From the NCBI GenBank assembly GCA_946482655.1, contig CAMLSA010000063.1, positions 1 through 19,683 of the forward strand: a stretch of 19,683 nucleotides of DNA, written 5' to 3'. The notes below the pieces were generated by a model. It was not told the DNA's origin. It worked only from the letters and a program-made list of their open reading frames with translations, and ran no database searches. The position numbers were made by a program, and so were the translations under genes. Within the stretch, counting starts at the first letter, position 1. Every line of letters starts with the position of its first letter. This DNA is from an uncultured Sphingomonas sp. (lineage in GTDB: Bacteria; Pseudomonadota; Alphaproteobacteria; Sphingomonadales; Sphingomonadaceae). Shown here in pieces: positions 13,945 through 19,683 of this stretch.

Positions 13945-16900
13945 CCGATCCCAGGGAAATCAGCGCGAAGCTTCGGGGCGACTCCGAATGGCTCGCATCC
14001 GAGCGCGAGCGCCTCGCTCATGAGGGCATGTACCGGCCCGAATATGAAGGGGATGCCTGTGGCGTCGGCCTGGTCGCGGCGACCGACGGCAAGCCCTCGC
14101 GGCGCGTCGTCGCGGCGGCGATCGATGCCTTGAAGGCGGTGTGGCATCGCGGCGCGGTCGATGCCGATGGCAAGACCGGCGACGGCGCCGGCATCCATGT
14201 CGACCTGCCGATCCGCTTCTTCGACGATGCTATCGAATATGCCGGGCACCGGCCGCGGCCGAATCGGCTCGCCGTCGGAATGGTCTTTCTGCCGCGCACC
14301 GATCTCAACGCGCAGGAGACCTGCCGCACGATCGTCGAGAGCGAGATCATCGACTTCGGCTACACCATCTATGGCTGGCGCCAGGTGCCGGTCGACGTCT
14401 CCGTGATCGGGGAAAAGGCGCAGCAGACCCGCCCCGAGATCGAGCAGATCATGATCGCCGGACCGTTGCCCGACGAGATGAGTCTCGAGGAGTTCGAGAA
14501 GAATCTCTACCTCATCCGCCGCCGCATCGAGCGCAAGGTGGTCGAGGCGCAGATCCAGGGCTTTTACATCTGTTCGCTGTCGGCGCGCTCGATCGTCTAC
14601 AAGGGGCTGTTCCTTGCCGAGACGCTGTCGGTCTTCTATCCCGATCTCAAGGACGAGCGCTTCGTCAGCCGCGTCGCTATCTTCCACCAGCGCTACTCGA
14701 CCAACACCTTTCCGCAATGGTGGCTGGCGCAGCCCTTCCGCACGCTCGCCCATAATGGCGAGATCAACACCATCCGCGGCAACAAGAACTGGATGAAGAG
14801 CCATGAGATCAAGATGGCCAGTCTCGCGTTCGGCGAGCATTCGGACGAGATCAAGCCGCTGATTCCGGCGGGGGCATCGGACACGGCCGCACTCGACGCC
14901 GTGTTCGAGACGATCTGCCGTTCGGGCCGCGATGCGCCTACCGCCAAGCTCATGCTCGTCCCCGAGGCGTGGCAGAACAGCCACGACATGCCCGAGCCGC
15001 AACGCGCGATGTACAGCTATTTCGGATCGGTAATGGAGCCGTGGGACGGCCCTGCCGCCCTGGCGATGACCGACGGCCGCTGGGTGGTGGCCGGCGTCGA
15101 CCGCAATGCCTTGCGCCCGCTCAGGACCACGCGAACCGCCGATAATCTGCTGATCGTCGGCTCGGAAACCGGGATGGTCGTCGTGCCCGAGAGCACGATT
15201 ATCGCCAAGGGCCGGATGGGTCCCGGACAGATGATCGCGATCGATCTCGAGAAGGGCCACCTCTACGACGATGCCGAGATCAAGGGCAAGATCGCCGCCG
15301 AGCATCCCTATGGCGAGTGGGTCAAGGACTTCAAGGAGTTGAAGGATCTGCCGGCGCCCGGCGGCGACATGATTCCGCGCTGGACGCGCGCCGAGCTGCT
15401 GCGCCGTCAGGTTGCCGCCGGGATGACGATGGAGGATATGGAGCTGATCCTCGCGCCCCAGGTTGAGGACGCCAAGGAGGCGGTCGGCTCGATGGGCGAC
15501 GATACGCCGCTCGCGGTTATCTCGGACAGGCCAAGGCTGATCAGCCATTTCTTCCGGCAGAATTTCAGTCAGGTCACCAATCCGCCGATCGACAGTCTGC
15601 GCGAGACGCGGGTGATGAGCCTCAAGACGCGGTTCGGCAATCTCGCCAACATCCTCGACAATGAGGGGCAGCAGGCTGACGTGCTGGTGCTCGAAAGTCC
15701 GGTGCTCCATTGCCGCGACTGGCATACGCTGAAAGCCCATTTCGGCGTGCAGGCGGCCGAGATCGACTGCACCTTCGACGCGCATGGCGGCGCCGATGCG
15801 TTGCGCCAGGCAATCGCCCGCGTCCGCGCCGAAGCCGAGACCGCGGTGCGCGAGGGCAAGGCCGAGCTGTTCCTGACCGACGAGCATATCGGGCCCGACC
15901 GGGTCGGCATTGCGATGGTGCTCGCCGCCGCCGCGGTCCACACTCATCTCGTCCGCAAGGGGCTGCGCTCCTATGCGTCGGTCAACGTCCGCTCGTCCGA
16001 ATGCCTCGACACGCATTACTTCGCGGTGCTGATCGGTGTCGGCGCGACCACGGTGAACGCCTACCTCACCGAGGCGGCGATACTGGATCGACATGCGCGC
16101 GGGCTGTTCGGCGATCTTGCGCTCGAGGATTGCCTCGAGCGGCACCGCAAGGCGATCGACGACGGCCTGCTCAAGATCATGTCGAAGATGGGGATCGCGG
16201 TGATCTCCAGCTATCGCGGCGGCTATAACTTCGAGGCGGTCGGCCTCAGCCGCGCGCTGGTCAACGATTTCTTTCCTGGCATGCCGGCCAAGATCTCGGG
16301 CGAGGGCTATACCTCGCTCCAGCATAACTCGGCCTTGAGGCATGAGGCCGCGTTCGACGATGTCGTCGTTTCGCTGCCGGTGGGTGGATTCTACAAGCAG
16401 CGCGCGGGCGGTGAGGCGCATGCCTATACCGCGCAGCTGATGCACCTGCTGCAGACCTCCGTCGCGACCGACAGCTATTCGACCTATCTGCAATTCTCGC
16501 GCGGGGTGCGGGATCTGCCGCCGGTCTATCTGCGCGACCTGCTCGAGTTCAACTGGGCGCGCGAGGGAATTCCGATCGATTCGGTCGAGCCGATCACCGA
16601 AATCCGCAAGCGTTTCGTGACGCCGGGCATGTCGTTGGGCGCGCTGAGCCCCGAGGCGCATGAGACGCTGGCGATCGCGATGAACCGGATCGGTGCCAAG
16701 GCGGTGTCGGGCGAGGGCGGCGAGGACAAGAGCCGCTACACTCCTTACGAAAACGGCGACAACGCCAATTCGGTGATCAAGCAGGTGGCCTCTGGCCGCT
16801 TCGGCGTCACCGCTGAATATCTCGGCGCCGCCGAGGAACTCGAGATCAAGGTCGCGCAGGGCGCCAAGCCTGGCGAGGGCGGTCAGCTGCCCGGTTTCAA

Positions 16901-18506
16901 GGTCACCGAGATGATCGCGAGGCTCAGGCATTCGACGCCGGGCGTGATGCTGATCTCGCCGCCGCCACATCACGATATCTATTCGATCGAGGACCTGGCG
17001 CAGCTTATCTACGATCTCAAGCAGATAAACCCGCGCGCGCGGGTCTGCGTCAAACTGGTCAGTTCGGCGGGCATCGGTACCGTGGCGGCGGGCGTCGCCA
17101 AGGCGCATGCCGACGTGATCCTCGTCGCCGGCCATGTCGGCGGCACCGGCGCAAGCCCTCAGACGTCGGTAAAATATGCCGGTACGCCGTGGGAAATGGG
17201 TCTCAGCGAGACCAACCAGGTGCTGACCCTCAACGGTCTGCGGCACCGCGTTAAGCTACGAACCGATGGCGGCCTGAAGACGGGGCGCGACATCGTCATC
17301 GCCGCGATCCTGGGTGCGGAGGAGTTCGGTATCGGCACGCTGAGCCTCGTTGCCATGGGCTGTATCATGGTACGGCAGTGCCATTCTAACACCTGCCCGG
17401 TCGGCGTCTGCACACAGGATGAGGGCCTGCGGCGCAAATTCGTCGGCACGCCCGAAAAAGTCATCAATCTAATGACCTTTATCGCCGAGGAGGTGCGCGA
17501 GATCCTCGCCAAGCTGGGCGTGCGCTCGCTGGACGATATCATCGGCCGCACCGAGCTGCTTCGCCAGGTCAGCCGCGGCGCTGAGCATCTCGACGACCTC
17601 GATCTGAACCCGGTGCTCGCCAAGGTCGACGCGCCCGAGGAGAAGCGGCGTTTCAACATCGCGACGTTCCGCAACGAGGTCCCCGACAGCCTCGACGCGC
17701 AGATGATCGAGGATGCCAAGGCGGTGTTCGACCGGCGCGAGAAGATGCAACTGACTTATACAGTGCGAAACACCCATCGCGCGGTCGGCACGCGCTTCTC
17801 GGCCGAGATCACCAAGCGCTTCGGCATGTCGTCGCTCGCCGACGGCCATGTGCACATCCGGCTTCGCGGCAGCGCGGGCCAGTCGCTCGGCGCCTTCGGG
17901 GTCAAGGGTATCACCCTCGAGGTATTCGGCGACGCCAATGATTATGTCGGCAAGGGTCTGTCGGGCGCGATCATCGCGGTCCGGCCGATGGTGTCCTCGC
18001 CGCTCGAGACCAAGTCGAACACGATCATCGGCAACACCGTCCTCTACGGCGCCACCGCGGGCAAGCTGTTCGCGGCGGGGCAGGCGGGGGAGCGCTTCGC
18101 CGTCCGCAACTCGGGCGCGACCGTCGTCGTGGAAGGCTGCGGCGCCAATGGCTGCGAGTATATGACCGGCGGCGTCGCCGTGATCCTCGGCCAGGTCGGC
18201 GAGAATTTCGGCGCGGGGATGACCGGCGGCATGGCCTTCGTGCTCGACGAGCATGGCGATTTCGAACGCCGTGCCAATCCCCAGAGCATTGTGTGGCAGC
18301 GCTTCGCCTCGCACCGCTGGGAAATGCGCTGCAAGGCGCTGATCGCCGAGCATGCCGAGCGCACTGACAGCAAATGGGCCCACAGCGTCCTCGACGACTG
18401 GGACCGCTGGCGGATGTGCATGTGGCAGGTCTGCCCCAAGGAAATGATCGACCGGCTGGAATATCCGCTCAGCGATCCGGAAAATGAGGTGGCGGCGGCG
18501 GAGTAG
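13941..18506 (+). CDS. gltB: Glutamate synthase (NADPH) large subunit
   Basis: This 1521-aa alpha subunit makes two glutamates from glutamine and 2-oxoglutarate. C40 in GDACGVGLV is expected to become the N-terminal nucleophile of the class II glutaminase domain after removal of a 39-residue propeptide. That domain also shows HRGAVDADGKTGDGAG, STNTFPQWWLAQPFRTL and HNGEINTIRGN. The FMN and synthase domain follows, with SGEGGEDKSRY, KPGEGGQLPGFKV and AGHVGGTGASP. The 3Fe-4S cysteines are C1141, C1147 and C1152, with the same x5-x4 spacing as the E. coli enzyme. The C-terminal GXGXG beta-helix domain (about 1270-1480) holds repeated glycines. An AAGGTGG ribosome site lies inside the gltD tail. 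No frameshift or missing key residue was seen. A 9-bp palindrome follows the stop (18515-18533). Confidence 0.98.
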   Translation: MTDPREISAKLRGDSEWLASERERLAHEGMYRPEYEGDACGVGLVAATDGKPSRRVVAAAIDALKAVWHRGAVDADGKTGDGAGIHVDLPIRFFDDAIEYAGHRPRPNRLAVGMVFLPRTDLNAQETCRTIVESEIIDFGYTIYGWRQVPVDVSVIGEKAQQTRPEIEQIMIAGPLPDEMSLEEFEKNLYLIRRRIERKVVEAQIQGFYICSLSARSIVYKGLFLAETLSVFYPDLKDERFVSRVAIFHQRYSTNTFPQWWLAQPFRTLAHNGEINTIRGNKNWMKSHEIKMASLAFGEHSDEIKPLIPAGASDTAALDAVFETICRSGRDAPTAKLMLVPEAWQNSHDMPEPQRAMYSYFGSVMEPWDGPAALAMTDGRWVVAGVDRNALRPLRTTRTADNLLIVGSETGMVVVPESTIIAKGRMGPGQMIAIDLEKGHLYDDAEIKGKIAAEHPYGEWVKDFKELKDLPAPGGDMIPRWTRAELLRRQVAAGMTMEDMELILAPQVEDAKEAVGSMGDDTPLAVISDRPRLISHFFRQNFSQVTNPPIDSLRETRVMSLKTRFGNLANILDNEGQQADVLVLESPVLHCRDWHTLKAHFGVQAAEIDCTFDAHGGADALRQAIARVRAEAETAVREGKAELFLTDEHIGPDRVGIAMVLAAAAVHTHLVRKGLRSYASVNVRSSECLDTHYFAVLIGVGATTVNAYLTEAAILDRHARGLFGDLALEDCLERHRKAIDDGLLKIMSKMGIAVISSYRGGYNFEAVGLSRALVNDFFPGMPAKISGEGYTSLQHNSALRHEAAFDDVVVSLPVGGFYKQRAGGEAHAYTAQLMHLLQTSVATDSYSTYLQFSRGVRDLPPVYLRDLLEFNWAREGIPIDSVEPITEIRKRFVTPGMSLGALSPEAHETLAIAMNRIGAKAVSGEGGEDKSRYTPYENGDNANSVIKQVASGRFGVTAEYLGAAEELEIKVAQGAKPGEGGQLPGFKVTEMIARLRHSTPGVMLISPPPHHDIYSIEDLAQLIYDLKQINPRARVCVKLVSSAGIGTVAAGVAKAHADVILVAGHVGGTGASPQTSVKYAGTPWEMGLSETNQVLTLNGLRHRVKLRTDGGLKTGRDIVIAAILGAEEFGIGTLSLVAMGCIMVRQCHSNTCPVGVCTQDEGLRRKFVGTPEKVINLMTFIAEEVREILAKLGVRSLDDIIGRTELLRQVSRGAEHLDDLDLNPVLAKVDAPEEKRRFNIATFRNEVPDSLDAQMIEDAKAVFDRREKMQLTYTVRNTHRAVGTRFSAEITKRFGMSSLADGHVHIRLRGSAGQSLGAFGVKGITLEVFGDANDYVGKGLSGAIIAVRPMVSSPLETKSNTIIGNTVLYGATAGKLFAAGQAGERFAVRNSGATVVVEGCGANGCEYMTGGVAVILGQVGENFGAGMTGGMAFVLDEHGDFERRANPQSIVWQRFASHRWEMRCKALIAEHAERTDSKWAHSVLDDWDRWRMCMWQVCPKEMIDRLEYPLSDPENEVAAAE

Positions 18507-18514
18507 GGCGAAAT

Positions 18515-18533
18515 CTCCCCTAGCCTAGGGGAG
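18515..18533 (+). terminator. CTCCCCTAG-C-CTAGGGGAG palindrome after gltB
   Basis: Nine-base perfect arms flank one C, nine bases after the gltB stop codon. It would fold into a GC-rich stem of about eight pairs. No U run follows, so it is a candidate terminator or transcript stabiliser for gltDB. It separates gltB from the GST gene. Confidence 0.5.
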
Positions 18534-18615
18534 GAGGGGCGGGAACGCGATTTCTTGGGACTAATTCACTTCGCCCTGCTGACATATTTGTCCTGTACCG
18601 ATAGGCTGCGCCGCG

Positions 18616-19287
18616 ATGTGGCAGCTTTATCAATTCCCCCTTTGTCCCTTTTCCCGCAAGATACGCCTGCAGATGGAGGAGAAGGGCATTGCCTATGATC
18701 TGGTTCGCGAGTCGCCCTGGCTGAGGCGCGACGAGTTCCTCGATCTCAATCCGGTGGGGCAGACGCCGGTATTGGTCGATCCAGGCAGCGGCACCGCGCT
18801 GATCCACAGCTGTGCGATTTCCGAATATCTCGAGGAGACTGTCGAACCGGTGCCAATGATCCCCGGCAATGCCGCGGCGCGGGGCGAGATAAGGCGGCTG
18901 GTCGCCTATTTCGACGAGAAATTCTACGGTGACGTGGTCGGTCCGCTGCTCTACGAGCGCGCGCTCAAAAGGATCGTTCATCGCGCGCCTCCGGATGCGG
19001 GAATTCTTCGACAAGCCATGAAAGCAGTCAACGATCATCTTGATTATGTTGACTATCTCGTGGGGAATCGCCGCTGGATCGGCGGTCCGCTGCTGAGTCT
19101 CGCCGACCTCGCTTGCGCCGCGCATATCTCCGTCGCGGACTATCTCGGCGGGATCGACTGGCGCGGCCATGAGGAGACCAGGCAATGGTATTCAGGAATG
19201 AAGTCGCGCCGCTCGCTGCGCGCGCTGCTCGCCGAACGAATGGAACTGGTCAGCCCGCCCGAACATTATGAGAAGCCGGATTTCTAG
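18616..19287 (+). CDS. Glutathione S-transferase family protein
   Basis: This 223-aa protein has an N-terminal thioredoxin-like domain of about 80 residues followed by an all-helical domain. C10-P-F-S at residues 10-13 is the likely active-site motif, as in omega/glutaredoxin-like GSTs. NPVGQTPVLV (with the cis-proline) and the SCAISEYLEE glutathione-contact segment follow, and SLADLACAAH in the second domain matches the conserved N-capping region. The catalytic cysteine suggests thiol transfer or deglutathionylation more than conjugation. The ATG at 18616 is preceded by only a weak AGGC site. In many alphaproteobacteria a GST of this type sits in front of queG (my recollection of synteny), but no queG is visible downstream here. 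Confidence 0.85.
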   Translation: MWQLYQFPLCPFSRKIRLQMEEKGIAYDLVRESPWLRRDEFLDLNPVGQTPVLVDPGSGTALIHSCAISEYLEETVEPVPMIPGNAAARGEIRRLVAYFDEKFYGDVVGPLLYERALKRIVHRAPPDAGILRQAMKAVNDHLDYVDYLVGNRRWIGGPLLSLADLACAAHISVADYLGGIDWRGHEETRQWYSGMKSRRSLRALLAERMELVSPPEHYEKPDF

Positions 19288-19411
19288 CGGTCTGCTGTGA
19301 GCCTGCGCGTAGAATGGGCACGCCGGTGCATCCGATCCGGCCACATCTTGACTACCGTAGCGTATACCCTGGTGGCCATTCATTGACTTTCGATCCACTG
19401 CTACTGTTGCC

Positions 19412-19420
19412 GGGGGGGGG
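19412..19420 (+). repeat. Homopolymer of nine Gs
   Basis: Nine consecutive Gs lie directly before TGACGATG, with an ATG at 19426. Such tracts can slip during replication. Here it could act as part of a ribosome site or as a length-variable spacer. It may also be prone to sequencing error. Confidence 0.8.
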
Positions 19421-19583
19421 TGACGATGATTGAGTCTGATCTCTCCCAGCGCATATCGCTGCCATCCAGCCCAAGCTTCTACAGGGCACGTCCCCAGCCG
19501 AATCGCTTGGAGATCATGGAGCGGATGCTCCCCACCGCCGTATATGTGGTGAATCCGGACCACGGCTTGCAATATATGCTAGA

Positions 19584-19683
19584 ATGGCTCATATGCCGTC
19601 CCGCGTCGATGCTGTCCTGCAGCATTTGGCCGATGAGCAGCGTGATCTCCTGTCCGTTCCAAGGGGCAGGCCGGCTCGGGCCC
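19584..19683 (+). CDS. Possible N-terminal fragment of a gene running off the window
   Basis: From ATG 19584 (or 19593) the frame stays open to the last base, giving MAHMPSRVDAVLQH and then LADEQRDLLSVPRG. The helix-like opening with good third-base GC bias makes it the more gene-like of the two frames at the edge. There is no clear ribosome site. The opening loosely resembles DUF1801-type small proteins, but 33 codons are too few to be sure. Confidence 0.25.
   Translation, partial: MAHMPSRVDAVLQHLADEQRDLLSVPRGRPARA

Larger units (their letters stand above)
19288..19683 (+). other. Downstream region with a 9-G tract and no established gene
   Basis: No gene is firmly supported. A run of nine Gs (19412-19420) lies six bases before an ATG at 19426. 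Its frame is open to the window end (86 codons, no recognisable family), but codon use is mixed. A second frame from ATG 19584 or 19593 also runs to the end and begins with a helical stretch VDAVLQHLADEQRDLL. It overlaps the first, so at most one is real. The sequence lacks the strong third-base GC bias of the flanking genes up to about 19590. Confidence 0.45.

Noticed and set aside
13902..17246. A 1114-codon minus-strand open frame opposite gltB
   Set aside because: It is the mirror frame of a GC-rich gene. The translation is rich in Arg, His and Asp, with no known domain, while gltB on the other strand has every catalytic residue of its family.
18541..18570. A GGAAC upstream of the GST gene as a third EcfG-like promoter
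   Set aside because: The bases 16-17 positions further on (AATTC) do not match the CGTT element.
19192..19572. A 126-codon minus-strand frame over the GST tail and downstream gap
   Set aside because: Its C-terminal third is antisense to the GST gene and its composition is that of a mirror frame.

Overview
The window looks like chromosomal DNA of an alphaproteobacterium, most likely a sphingomonad. This is inferred from the high-GC coding style, a bacterial NDUFA9-like complex I protein next to uppP, the gltD-before-gltB order, a PRC-barrel stress-type protein, and two GGAAC-N16-CGTC motifs resembling promoters of the alphaproteobacterial general-stress sigma factor EcfG. No species call is possible from sequence reading alone.

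Layout. (1) Positions 1-4888, plus strand: a tight glycoconjugate operon. An upstream gene ends at 27. It is followed by a GtrB/DPM1-like glycosyltransferase with two C-terminal membrane segments, an FAD-dependent oxidoreductase, a second soluble DPM1-like glycosyltransferase, and a polytopic membrane protein with a GT-C-like layout. Together they suggest synthesis, possible redox modification and extracytoplasmic transfer of a polyprenyl-linked sugar. (2) Positions 4889-8345: an accessory stretch of small genes. It holds an 86-aa exported protein behind an EcfG-like promoter, an 81-aa minus-strand protein behind a second such promoter, a divergent 124-aa exported helical protein, a PRC-barrel protein, and a YeiH-family transporter. 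(3) Positions 8346-9946, minus strand: a two-gene operon of a TauD/TfdA-type 2-oxoglutarate dioxygenase and a class II aldolase/adducin protein, joined by an ATGA overlap. (4) Positions 9947-10466: a 318-base region with an unusual dyad, then tRNA-Leu(CAG) on the minus strand with its promoter. (5) Positions 10467-18506, plus strand: an NDUFA9-like protein and uppP (closely spaced), then gltD and gltB (overlapping). (6) Positions 18616-19287: a GST-family protein. The last 396 bases hold a 9-G tract and two overlapping, unassigned frames that run off the window edge.

How the genes work together. gltD and gltB encode the two subunits of NADPH-dependent glutamate synthase. UppP recycles undecaprenyl pyrophosphate, which supplies the lipid carrier that the first operon is predicted to use, although the two loci are not adjacent. 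The dioxygenase and aldolase probably act on one unidentified organic acid. The 5-8 kb genes look like stress or envelope accessory functions. The most unusual items are the oxidoreductase inside a lipid-linked sugar operon, the paired EcfG-like promoters, an 11-bp-arm palindrome upstream of gltDB, and the disturbed sequence beside tRNA-Leu. I found no CRISPR array, complete insertion sequence or phage module.
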